8,401 nucleotides of DNA from Actinomyces viscosus (GCA_943326975.2 CALPVI020000058.1:1-8401), one strand, 5' to 3'. Shown: positions 1 to 7,873, counted from the first letter of the stretch. The notes: generated from the sequence alone by a model not told the origin. Numbers and translations: made by a program.

Positions 1-2521
1 CAGCTACTAAAACGGCTTTAATAATTGTTGTATTGTCAATTTTAATTGGAGTAAAATATTCAGGAGAATTCAAAGTTGGTTCTGATCCATTAGTCGTATA
101 TAGTATACGATACTTTTTTGATGGTAATTTTGGGTAATTTAATGAAACCATCATAGAATCATCAAAAATTTTCTCATTTTGTTCGAAATAAGGAACAGGG
201 ATAAATTCTTCAGGAGTTGTTGAAATAGTTGGTGCATGTTCATAGGTGTCAACTTTTGCATTAGGTTCAGGTCCTAATTCAATTTCTAAATTTCCACCAC
301 TATTTATTTCATCATATTCAAGGTATAAACGTTTTATATTTCTACCATTTAACTTAATTTTTTGAATGTATTTATTCTCTTTAGATTGGTTAATTACTTT
401 TACATCAAAGTCTTTACGATTTTCTAAATGCATCGTCATTTTTTGACCCAATGGTCTTCCAATTTCAAAATAAGGATTTCCTGGAGCAATTTGATAAATA
501 CCTGCCGCATTTAACACATACCAAGACGACATTTGACCACAGTCTTCATTTCCAACCAATCCATTTGAACGCGAAGAATACATTTCATTCAATATTTTAT
601 CTAGGTAGTATTGCGTCTTATGAGGGTGATTCGTATAATTATATAAGTAAGCTAAATGGTGAGAAGGTTCATTTCCGTGTGCATATTGGCCAATTAAACC
701 GGTAATATCAACTTGATCACGACCTTTTAATTTTGAATCAGTTGTGAATAAATTATCTAACCATTTTTCTAATTCATCTTTACCTCCTAATAAATCTCTT
801 AAAACACCAATTGCATGTGGTGCATATAAAGAATATTGATAACTATTTGCTTCAGTGTAGTTAAAGTTAACTTCAGCTGGATCAAAAGGAGTATACCAAC
901 TTCCACTTTTTCTTGCACGCATAAATTGAGTAGTAGGATCAAATTCATTGATGAAATTCATACTTCTCAAATTATACTCTTTTATTATCGCATCGTTTTT
1001 CTTTTGTTTAGTTTGAATTGCATTTGCAAATACTGAAATACAATAATCATCGTAAGCGTATTCTAATGTTTTTGATACAGATTCTGGTTCATCGTTTAAA
1101 CTGATAAAGCCATTTTTAGCAAATTGATTTTTTCCGAATTCATTTTTATTGGAAATGGCAAGCATTGCCTTTAATGCCTTTTCAGTATCAAAATTTTGGA
1201 TTCCTTTAATGTAAGCATCTGCAATTACTGAAACAGCGTGGTAACCAATCATACAATTGGTCTCATTTGCTGCAAGTTCCCAAACGGGTAAACTTCCTCC
1301 TTCATCATATTGACGTAAAAAAGTGTTAACGAATTCACCTGTTCTTAATTTTTGCAATAAAGTAAACAACGGATTGGTGGCTCTGTATGTATCCCACAAT
1401 GAAAAAACAGTATAGTGGTTTTCGTTTAGATTTGTTAATTTATGAATTACATTATCTCTTCCACGATAACGTCCATCTACATCACTAAATATATTAGGAC
1501 TTAAAAATGAATGGTATAATGCTGAATAAAATGTAGTTATTTCCTCTTTATTATCACTTGTGAAATCAACTTTATTTAGTTCACTACCCCACGCTTCAAC
1601 TGTTGATGTAAAAACACTTCCCAAGTCAAAGTCTAATATTTCGTAATCCAAATTTCCTCTAGCTCCTTCTGCATCAACAGCAGAAATACCTACTTTGATC
1701 ATTATTTTTGTAATAGCGTCAGGAAATTCTAATAAAAGTTTATGGTGTCCATTTTTAGTTAATAATTTACTTTTTGTAAATGGAACACTTATGTCCATCG
1801 CAAAATAAAAATGTTGATTTTTTGCCCAATCTTGTGAAATTCGATATCCTGATATTGTTTTTTTATCTTCAATTTTAATATCTGCAGCTAGCAATTTATC
1901 TCGGTGATCTAAGTCAATTAAGATAAATTTCTTTCCTTTTTTTTGTTTAAAGGTATATTCGTGAATTCCACATCTTTCAGTTGTCGCTAATTTTACGTTT
2001 ACTTTTGCATCAATTAAATCAACTTCGTAATATCCAGGTGCAGCTTTTTCAGATTTGTGATTAAATCGTGAACCATATCCACCTACAACTTTATAACCAG
2101 GTTCAATTTTACTTTTTCCTGATTGAGGAACAATCAATAAATCACAATAATCAGGAACTCCAACGCCACTTAAATGAGTATGACTAAATCCATAAATAAC
2201 TGAATCTGAATAATGGTATCCTGCACAACCATCCCAACCAGTAGCTCTTGTATCAGGACTAAGTTGAATCATCCCAAAAGGTGCAGTAGCACCAGGGTAA
2301 GTATGCCCATGACCACCTGTACCAATAAATGTATTTACATAGGTTGTTTTTAATATCGACTTCGGAATTTCTTCTTTCGGCACATCTGGTTGTGTAGGTT
2401 CAGGATTGACGTATTTTTTCCTAACATCTTGACTATTTTTTAGTTCTTGAACACTTTTGTCTTGACTAAAAACTAAATTTATAGAGATGAAAGATATTAT
2501 TAATAGGATGTGTTTTTTCAT
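1..2521 (-). CDS. GH92 alpha-mannosidase, exported (C-terminus beyond window)
   Basis: This is a secreted exo-alpha-mannosidase of glycoside hydrolase family 92, expected to remove mannose from N-glycan or mannan-type chains in the periplasm or at the cell surface. The frame is open from the ATG at 2521 to the window edge (840 codons, no stop). Residues 1-20 form a Sec signal peptide ending in NLVFSQ, followed by a polar Pro/Glu/Lys linker to about residue 58. The GH92 N-terminal beta-sandwich opens with VNTFIGTGGHGHTYPGATAP (62-81) and includes GWDGCAGYHYS (95-105) and FSHTHLSGVG (112-121). The catalytic domain carries HGNEPSHH, whose Glu618 corresponds to the general acid in characterised GH92 enzymes, and GNEDCGQMSSWYV (657-669). 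From about residue 775 a chitobiase-C-like beta domain begins (YTTNGSEPT near 808-816). These enzymes are calcium-dependent and mostly about 750 residues long; this one exceeds 840. Linkage preference (1,2, 1,3 or other) cannot be assigned. It lies 81 bases after the ROK kinase gene. Confidence 0.95.
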   Translation of the reverse strand, partial: MKKHILLIISFISINLVFSQDKSVQELKNSQDVRKKYVNPEPTQPDVPKEEIPKSILKTTYVNTFIGTGGHGHTYPGATAPFGMIQLSPDTRATGWDGCAGYHYSDSVIYGFSHTHLSGVGVPDYCDLLIVPQSGKSKIEPGYKVVGGYGSRFNHKSEKAAPGYYEVDLIDAKVNVKLATTERCGIHEYTFKQKKGKKFILIDLDHRDKLLAADIKIEDKKTISGYRISQDWAKNQHFYFAMDISVPFTKSKLLTKNGHHKLLLEFPDAITKIMIKVGISAVDAEGARGNLDYEILDFDLGSVFTSTVEAWGSELNKVDFTSDNKEEITTFYSALYHSFLSPNIFSDVDGRYRGRDNVIHKLTNLNENHYTVFSLWDTYRATNPLFTLLQKLRTGEFVNTFLRQYDEGGSLPVWELAANETNCMIGYHAVSVIADAYIKGIQNFDTEKALKAMLAISNKNEFGKNQFAKNGFISLNDEPESVSKTLEYAYDDYCISVFANAIQTKQKKNDAIIKEYNLRSMNFINEFDPTTQFMRARKSGSWYTPFDPAEVNFNYTEANSYQYSLYAPHAIGVLRDLLGGKDELEKWLDNLFTTDSKLKGRDQVDITGLIGQYAHGNEPSHHLAYLYNYTNHPHKTQYYLDKILNEMYSSRSNGLVGNEDCGQMSSWYVLNAAGIYQIAPGNPYFEIGRPLGQKMTMHLENRKDFDVKVINQSKENKYIQKIKLNGRNIKRLYLEYDEINSGGNLEIELGPEPNAKVDTYEHAPTISTTPEEFIPVPYFEQNEKIFDDSMMVSLNYPKLPSKKYRILYTTNGSEPTLNSPEYFTPIKIDNTTIIKAVLVA

Positions 2522-2602
2522 TGAATCAGCAATTCGAAAAGTTTTGTGGTACTAATTTAGTAAAATAACTTATGAAATTGAATATTATTTAGAAAGAAAA
2601 AT
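2522..2602 (-). other. Intergenic spacer before the GH92 gene
   Basis: This 81-base AT-rich gap lies between the ROK kinase stop and the GH92 start. I found no good match to the Bacteroidota -7 element (TAnnTTTG), no Shine-Dalgarno sequence and no GC-rich hairpin followed by a T-run. A short inverted repeat (ACTAA-n-TTAGT) sits at 2551-2561 but is too small to call an operator. The gap is large enough for a promoter, so GH92 could be transcribed separately from the genes before it. Confidence 0.4.
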
Positions 2603-3547
2603 TTAGTTTAATGCTTTCCAAAACATAGATGCTGCTGAACCTAAAACTGCTGCATTTTTGCCATGTAATGCAGATATCCTAATTTCTATTTTATTTTGAA
2701 ATATTTTCAAAGCATTTTCTTCTAAATGAAATTTTACTTTTTCTGCAAATTCATCTCCACTTTGAGCAATTCCACCAAATAAAACGTATGCTTTTGGATT
2801 TGAAAAACAAGCAAAATCAGCTAAAGCAGAACCTAATATTTGAGCTGTAAAATTCACAATTTCATTCGCAAATAAATCACCATTTTTCGCTTCATCAAAA
2901 ACGTTTTTAGCTGTTGGGTGTTCTATTTTAAGTAGACTTGATTTGATTTTGTTTTCAGATTCTATTTCTGTTATACTTCTTACAACTCCTGTTGAAGATG
3001 CGTAAGTTTCTAGACATCCTTTCCGACCACAACCACATAATCTACCATTTGGAATAACTCTTATATGACCATATTCACCAGCAAATCCATCTTCACCATA
3101 AACTAATTTTCCATCGATAATTACGCCACTTCCAACACCTGTACCTAATGTAATAGTTACAAAATGTTTTAGATCTTTTGCATTTCCAAAGAGCATTTCA
3201 CCTAAGGCTGCAGCATTTGCATCATTCGTTAGAATAGCAGGTTTATGAAAAGTGTCTTCAAATAATTGAGCCAAAGGTATAATACCTTTCCATTTTAAAT
3301 TAGGTGCGTATTCAATATTTCCTGTAAAATGATTTCCATTTGGTGCACCAATTCCAATCCCAATAATAGAATCTATAGAATGTGTTTTAATCAGTTCATT
3401 ATAAATTTCCTGAACAAGATCTTCGGGTTTTTCAAAATCGGTTGTTGCAATGTTTTTTTCGATGATCACATTTCCTTGTTTATCTACTAAACCAAAAGCA
3501 GTATTTGTTCCACCGATATCAATTCCTAATGCAAAATGTTCAGCCAT
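2603..3547 (-). CDS. ROK-family sugar kinase (glucokinase-like)
   Basis: This is a cytoplasmic ATP-dependent hexose kinase of the ROK family. Its 314 residues are the full usual length. The N-terminal phosphate-binding motif is ALGIDIGGTNTAFGLVD (6-22). TNDANAAALGE (107-117) holds the catalytic base Asp109. LGTGVGSGVI (134-143) is the second nucleotide-binding loop. GEYGH (157-161) gives the sugar-contacting Glu158 and His161. The structural zinc site is His161 with the CGCGRKGCLE cysteines (Cys171, Cys173, Cys178). All signature residues are intact and there is no N-terminal helix-turn-helix, so this is a kinase and not a ROK repressor. Glucose is the likeliest substrate. ROK kinases may also accept mannose, fructose or N-acetylglucosamine, and the downstream GH92 gene makes mannose worth considering. 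It starts 5 bases after the HD gene stop, which suggests co-transcription and perhaps translational coupling. Confidence 0.93.
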   Translation of the reverse strand: MAEHFALGIDIGGTNTAFGLVDKQGNVIIEKNIATTDFEKPEDLVQEIYNELIKTHSIDSIIGIGIGAPNGNHFTGNIEYAPNLKWKGIIPLAQLFEDTFHKPAILTNDANAAALGEMLFGNAKDLKHFVTITLGTGVGSGVIIDGKLVYGEDGFAGEYGHIRVIPNGRLCGCGRKGCLETYASSTGVVRSITEIESENKIKSSLLKIEHPTAKNVFDEAKNGDLFANEIVNFTAQILGSALADFACFSNPKAYVLFGGIAQSGDEFAEKVKFHLEENALKIFQNKIEIRISALHGKNAAVLGSAASMFWKALN

Positions 3548-3552
3548 AATAT

Positions 3553-4209
3553 TTAGTTTGATTTAAAATTCCATTCACTCATAAATTCGTTTAAGAATTG
3601 CTCTAGATATTGGTGTCTGTGTTTACCAATTTCTTTTGCAGATGAAGTATGTAATTTATTTGTTAAAAGTAATAATTTTTCATAAAAATGATTAATAGTA
3701 TGGCTCTTAGCATTCTTATATTCTTCAAAAGTAGCATGTAAAATGGGTGGGAAGCTCGGATCATAGATTGGTCTATTTTTGTTTCCTCCATATGCAAACG
3801 CGCGCGCTATTCCAATAGCACCTATAGCATCTAATCGATCAGCATCTTGAACAATTTTTGATTCAATTGAGTTTGTTTCATCCAATACGTTTGCTCCTTT
3901 ATAAGAAATTTGATTGACAATTAATTTGACTTTAAAGGCTCTTTCTTTATCTAATCCATTTTCTATTAATAGATTATATGCTGTTTCACCGCCCAAAGTA
4001 GCAGAACCACCATTGAATTTATGATCTGAAATATCGTGTAACAAAGCACCTAATTGAATCAAAAATAAATCACCACCTTCTTTAGATTGAAGATGAATTG
4101 CCATCTGATAAACTCGGTCAATGTGATACCAATCGTGACCTGTTGCATCGGTATCAAATTTAGCATAAACGATTTCTTTAATTTTATCAATTAGCTGATT
4201 ATCTTGCAT
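3553..4209 (-). CDS. HD-domain phosphohydrolase, YpgQ/YedJ type
   Basis: This is a cytoplasmic metal-dependent phosphohydrolase of 218 residues. The HD signature is complete: GHDWYHIDRV (24-33, His29 as first ligand), LGALLHDISDHKF (53-65, His58-Asp59) and IVQDADRLDAIGAIGIAR (119-136, with Asp122 or Asp124 as the last ligand). FAYGGNKNRPIYDP (138-151) is also typical of this subfamily. Bacillus subtilis YpgQ, which shares this motif layout, is reported to hydrolyse dNTPs to dNMP and pyrophosphate. A similar nucleotide-sanitising role is the best guess, but the substrate is inferred. There is no RelA/SpoT or GGDEF domain, so a ppGpp or cyclic-dinucleotide role is not indicated. The gene lies 12 bases after the acyltransferase stop and 5 bases before the ROK kinase start, in the middle of an apparent three-gene transcript. 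Confidence 0.9.
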   Translation of the reverse strand: MQDNQLIDKIKEIVYAKFDTDATGHDWYHIDRVYQMAIHLQSKEGGDLFLIQLGALLHDISDHKFNGGSATLGGETAYNLLIENGLDKERAFKVKLIVNQISYKGANVLDETNSIESKIVQDADRLDAIGAIGIARAFAYGGNKNRPIYDPSFPPILHATFEEYKNAKSHTINHFYEKLLLLTNKLHTSSAKEIGKHRHQYLEQFLNEFMSEWNFKSN

Positions 4210-4221
4210 TTAAAATCGAAA

Positions 4222-5145
4222 TTAATTTCTGTATTTTGAGTTAAATTTAGATTGTTGCTCCGATTTTAGTTCTTCTAAATCAGAAGGTATATCTCTTTTC
4301 CAGCGTTTGTGTGACCATATCCAAAATTCAGGTGCCGCAACAATTTCTTTTTCTAACATTTTAGCATGTTGTTCTGTTATTTCACCCCATCTCATTGCTT
4401 TAGGTTCGTCAGAAATGAGTGATAAATCCATTTCGTAGTAACCTCTTTTAACTTTTTTCATTGCAAAAAAGACTACAGCAAAATTATATTCGTTCGCCAT
4501 TTGTTCTGCACCAAATAAAACTGCTGTTTGTTGATTAAGGAAATTCATCCAATAGCTTTTTCTTGAATCTCCGGGAGATTGATCACTTAATACTAATATT
4601 GCAATGGGATTGTTTTTTTCTGCTTCTATGGCTGTCTTAAAGTTTTTGACATTTACTACTTTCATACCATAACGAGAACGTCTTTCATTGATTTTTTTAT
4701 CCCAAAATTTACTTGTCAACGGCATACCAATCCCCATAGCTTGATGAGAAAATAAATTGTTTTGAGAAGTAATGAGCCATTCCCAATTATTGTAATGACC
4801 AGAAACTAATAATACACTTTTTTTCTCTTTGTATAATTTATCCATTATTTCAGTGTTTTTCACAACTAAACGTTTGGATAACTGTTCTTTAGATATTGTT
4901 AAGTTTTTAATTCCTTCAGCTAATAAATCTGTGAAATGACGGTAGAATTTACGTTCAATAGTTCGGATTTCTTTATCTTTTTTGTCAGGAAAGGACCGCT
5001 TTAAATTCTCATGAACCACTTTTTTTCTGTACGGAATAAACAGAATTATTAATATATAAAAGAAATCTGTAAACAGATAAAGGATTCTCAAAGGTAAAAG
5101 GGAAAGAGGAATTACAAATAAATAATAAGCAATTTTTGCAATCAT
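4222..5145 (-). CDS. LpxL/HtrB-type lipid A acyltransferase (lysophospholipid acyltransferase family)
   Basis: This inner-membrane acyltransferase of 307 residues probably adds a secondary acyl chain to lipid A on the cytoplasmic face. A hydrophobic N-terminal segment (about 5-37) anchors it. The catalytic HX4(D/E) motif is in SGHYNNWEW (115-123, His117 and Glu122). Other family landmarks are RKKVVHENLKRSFP (40-53), VLSDQSPGDSRKSYW (185-199), the following FLNQQTAVLFGAE, and the closing PEFWIWSHKRWK (272-283), the counterpart of the LpxL WlHrRFK ending. Length and motif order match LpxL/LpxM proteins. Flavobacteria also make aminolipids and glycine lipids, so another lipid acceptor cannot be ruled out. 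The HD gene follows after 12 bases. A 73-base gap separates this gene from the upstream 881-codon gene, so it is probably the first gene of its transcript. Confidence 0.9.
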   Translation of the reverse strand: MIAKIAYYLFVIPLSLLPLRILYLFTDFFYILIILFIPYRKKVVHENLKRSFPDKKDKEIRTIERKFYRHFTDLLAEGIKNLTISKEQLSKRLVVKNTEIMDKLYKEKKSVLLVSGHYNNWEWLITSQNNLFSHQAMGIGMPLTSKFWDKKINERRSRYGMKVVNVKNFKTAIEAEKNNPIAILVLSDQSPGDSRKSYWMNFLNQQTAVLFGAEQMANEYNFAVVFFAMKKVKRGYYEMDLSLISDEPKAMRWGEITEQHAKMLEKEIVAAPEFWIWSHKRWKRDIPSDLEELKSEQQSKFNSKYRN

Positions 5146-5218
5146 GTGAGTATAAACTTTGAATTGTTAAAGTTAGTTGAAAAATTCGGCTAAAATTGAG
5201 TTTATTTTCACTAATAAA
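5146..5218 (-). other. Intergenic spacer before the acyltransferase gene
   Basis: This 73-base AT-rich gap lies between the stop of the 881-codon gene and the acyltransferase ATG. On the minus strand it contains TAACTTTA, one base from the Bacteroidota -7 consensus TAnnTTTG, but I see no matching -33 TTG at the right distance. No convincing intrinsic terminator is present. It is the natural place for the promoter of the acyltransferase-HD-ROK genes, but that is position-based inference. Confidence 0.35.
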
Positions 5219-7864
5219 TCATCTTTGTCTTATATGTCCTGGTTTATTTTCTGGAATATCAAATATCCAAGTATAATAGCCTATAAAATGTGAATCGTAG
5301 AAACCGTGACGAGAATAATACTTCTCAGGTATGAAAACATGATTCTCTTTTGGTATCCCATTTGTTTTTTTCTGAGGAGCAATTCCGTCTAACATACAAG
5401 GAGCATTATTTTTATATCGAGAAGCATCGCAACCAAACTGATAAACTGTTTTCCAATTTTTTAAATTGATGTAACCACTTTCAGCATTTTCTGGTGCTAT
5501 GATATAAAATTCTCCTAAATTTATTTTACCATTTAATTCTTCAACAATACCCAATCCATATGCGTACCCCATACTATGTGCAACAATAATAATGGTGTCA
5601 TTTAATGCTTTATTTGGGATTTCATTCAACATTTGTAGTAAATTTTTTCCAGCAATACGGCCATTTTCTTTACGCAATTCAAAACCATCTTTATTTGATT
5701 CACTAGGAAGCAGATCTATTGTTTTATCGGATTTGAACCATGAAAAGAAAGAATCATTTTTTTTGATTTTTTTACATGTATGTTTATTTTTATTGGAGCA
5801 TCTTTTAGGGTAAATAGTTGTCGTTGTTGTAAAATCTATTAGACTTCCATAATTTGAAGTATTTACTGAAAAATGACCATCAGCATAATAAGTTTCGGTT
5901 GGGTTAATTCGTTTTTGGAATTTCAAATCAATCTCTTTCCAAGGGCGCCAATAATCATAACGATCAAATAAATAAATTAAATTAGATGAATTCGGAAATT
6001 CAAGTCCATTTTTTTTGATATCACTAAAGGTTTCTTCAAAAGTTCTACCAATAGAAGAAGATCGGTAGCCATTAATAAAAAGCAAGATTCTTTTAGCTGG
6101 GTCTTCATTGATACTTAATTTCTTGGTTATTTCAGTCCCATTGTGATTGAAAACACGTTGATTAATCACTTCATCTTTTTCATTGTAATAATTGAAAACC
6201 ATGTAATGACTTTCTACCTTCTCTTTGAAATTTTTAGTGGGTATATCAAGAATTTTTGAATCGTATGCAAAATGACATTTGTTCCATCTGTCATTGGTGT
6301 CTTTGTGTAAAGCGAAATAGAGCACATTCCCTTTAGTTCGCATGTACCATTTATTATCTCTTTTTAAAAGAAGCTCTGATTTTAAATTGGTTTCATCTTC
6401 ACGTTTGATTTTTTCATGATAGACAATTTCTTCAATTGCTTGTTGAAATGAATAATTATGTAAATCCTCCAAATAGCCTGATGTGATTCTATGTTTTAAA
6501 ATCTGATTTTGAATCAAAATAAAACTACCAATGTAAATAGTAGTATTCAAAAGTAATAACCCTAAGAAAAGAAGTTTCGTAACGATTTTAGGATATGTAT
6601 ATAAAAAGTGGGTACGACTTTTCCATTTTCTTCTGAAGTAGATCGAAATTATAATTAAGATTGAGAAAAAGATAAAATGAAACCAGCAGATGAAATATTT
6701 TCCAATAGTAAAAAGTGGTTTTAATAATACATCTTTAATATTCAAATGATAAGATAAATAGTTCTTTTTAAATGGACGTTTGATAGTGTTAATGAGATTT
6801 CCACCTTGAATTTTAATTAATCCATTTTCATCTTCGCTCCAAGAATAATAGGCAACGCGACCATTAATGGATTTTACATCTTCTTCTGCATCATAATAAA
6901 GGTAACTGTTACAATTACTTCGAATCAAATCCCATTGAAAAAAGGTTAATTCTTTTCCCATTGTGGTATCCATGAGGTTGAAGGTACTTCCTTTTTGAGG
7001 TCCTTTATTCAACCAACTATCTTGCAATGTTCCAAGTCCATAAGCCATCGTTTTGGACAATTGATAATAGAAGTTCGCGGAATTTTTAGAAATAAAACCG
7101 ATTGCTTTATTTCTCGGCATATAACTATTTATTTTTAAATCGTTGAAACCAGGAATAACAAATAAGTAGTAAGCATTTGTATTAGAATTAGGATATTTTT
7201 CAAAATACAAATCTCTTAAATTACGCATTTCGTGTGTGTAATTTTCATTATTTATATTTGGATTTGAAAATAGATTTGTATCAATTTTGTTATTAATTCG
7301 GAATACAGACTTAACTTCAACATTAAAATTTAAATTAACTTGACTGTATATCGATTTTAGTTCCTTTTGAAAACTATCTACATCAATTTTTCTATTAACA
7401 ATCGGAACAATGATTATTTTATGTTCAATTTTTGAAAAGTGGTGTATTTCTATTTGATTGACTTTTATTTCATTACTAAAAACAGAAACTGTATAATCAT
7501 CCTTATTTTCAGGTAAAACTAGAAGTAGGGTAGTGTCATTGATATTTTTTTTCGATAATTCAGTTGCAGTTTCTTCAATTTTGAATGTTAATTCCTTGAA
7601 ATTAAATTTTTTATTAAAAATCAATTTTACTTTAACAGCATCAAAAGTGTTCAATGAAATGTGCGTAGTTAAATATTTTTGCTTATTTCTATAATAAGTT
7701 AACCATTCTTTGTTTTTTGGATTGTCTATATTAACCAAAGCTGAATTATCGCTAGAATATTCAAAATTGGCAAGTGTCTTTTTGGTACTCAAATTGTTTT
7801 GAGCACTCGTATAAAAATCATTTAGTAAAGTGATTAAAAAAAAAAAGAAAAGTAAAATTCTCAT
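5219..7864 (-). CDS. Exported two-domain protein: degenerate metallopeptidase-like domain, two TM helices, alpha/beta hydrolase
   Basis: I do not recognise this 881-residue protein as a named family. Residues 1-21 are a signal peptide ending TSAQ. Residues 22-145 are beta-rich with no clear match. Residues about 148-315 resemble a zincin-like domain seen in Bacteroidota proteins: IIVPIVNRKID, then AYYLFVIPGF, GFISKN, KTMAYGLGTLQDSW (271-284), GSTFNLMD (292-299) and ELTFFQWDLI (305-314). The expected HELGH is YGLGT at 275-279, so zinc binding looks lost. TM helices lie at about 387-410 and 431-451. The basic loop between them (RRKWKSR) predicts a cytoplasmic turn, placing both large parts in the periplasm. 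The C-terminal domain has ILLFINGYRSS (593-603, oxyanion region) and IIIVAHSMGYAYG (758-770, nucleophile Ser764). Acid candidates are Asp813 or Asp826, and His candidates His853 or His859. It may be a lipase, esterase or peptidase; the substrate is unknown. It starts 9 bases after rarA. Confidence 0.85.
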   Translation of the reverse strand: MRILLFFFFLITLLNDFYTSAQNNLSTKKTLANFEYSSDNSALVNIDNPKNKEWLTYYRNKQKYLTTHISLNTFDAVKVKLIFNKKFNFKELTFKIEETATELSKKNINDTTLLLVLPENKDDYTVSVFSNEIKVNQIEIHHFSKIEHKIIIVPIVNRKIDVDSFQKELKSIYSQVNLNFNVEVKSVFRINNKIDTNLFSNPNINNENYTHEMRNLRDLYFEKYPNSNTNAYYLFVIPGFNDLKINSYMPRNKAIGFISKNSANFYYQLSKTMAYGLGTLQDSWLNKGPQKGSTFNLMDTTMGKELTFFQWDLIRSNCNSYLYYDAEEDVKSINGRVAYYSWSEDENGLIKIQGGNLINTIKRPFKKNYLSYHLNIKDVLLKPLFTIGKYFICWFHFIFFSILIIISIYFRRKWKSRTHFLYTYPKIVTKLLFLGLLLLNTTIYIGSFILIQNQILKHRITSGYLEDLHNYSFQQAIEEIVYHEKIKREDETNLKSELLLKRDNKWYMRTKGNVLYFALHKDTNDRWNKCHFAYDSKILDIPTKNFKEKVESHYMVFNYYNEKDEVINQRVFNHNGTEITKKLSINEDPAKRILLFINGYRSSSIGRTFEETFSDIKKNGLEFPNSSNLIYLFDRYDYWRPWKEIDLKFQKRINPTETYYADGHFSVNTSNYGSLIDFTTTTTIYPKRCSNKNKHTCKKIKKNDSFFSWFKSDKTIDLLPSESNKDGFELRKENGRIAGKNLLQMLNEIPNKALNDTIIIVAHSMGYAYGLGIVEELNGKINLGEFYIIAPENAESGYINLKNWKTVYQFGCDASRYKNNAPCMLDGIAPQKKTNGIPKENHVFIPEKYYSRHGFYDSHFIGYYTWIFDIPENKPGHIRQR
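7836..7846. repeat. Homopolymer A11 (T11 on the coding strand) in signal-peptide codons
   Basis: Eleven consecutive A residues on the plus strand read as T11 in the 881-codon gene. They encode Phe7-Phe9 and the first two bases of codon 10, inside the signal peptide. A tract this long can slip during replication. Gain or loss of one base would shift the frame within the first ten codons and abolish the protein. Confidence 0.9.
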
Positions 7865-7873
7865 AGAAATTAA

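Noticed and set aside
451..1036. Two short plus-strand open frames (451-705 and 836-1036)
   Set aside because: They lie wholly inside the GH92 coding region on the opposite strand, which translates into a clear family match. Their own products have no recognisable motifs.
2551..2561. Short inverted repeat ACTAA-n-TTAGT upstream of GH92, considered as an operator
   Set aside because: Five-base arms made almost only of A and T are expected by chance in sequence of this composition, and no second copy was seen.
5180..5210. Possible terminator hairpin after the 881-codon gene (TGAAAA and TTTTCA arms)
   Set aside because: The arms are AT-only, the loop is over 20 bases, and no T-run follows on the minus strand.
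5592..5813. Plus-strand open frame of 73 codons
   Set aside because: It is antisense to the alpha/beta hydrolase domain, with no motif and no sign of a start signal.
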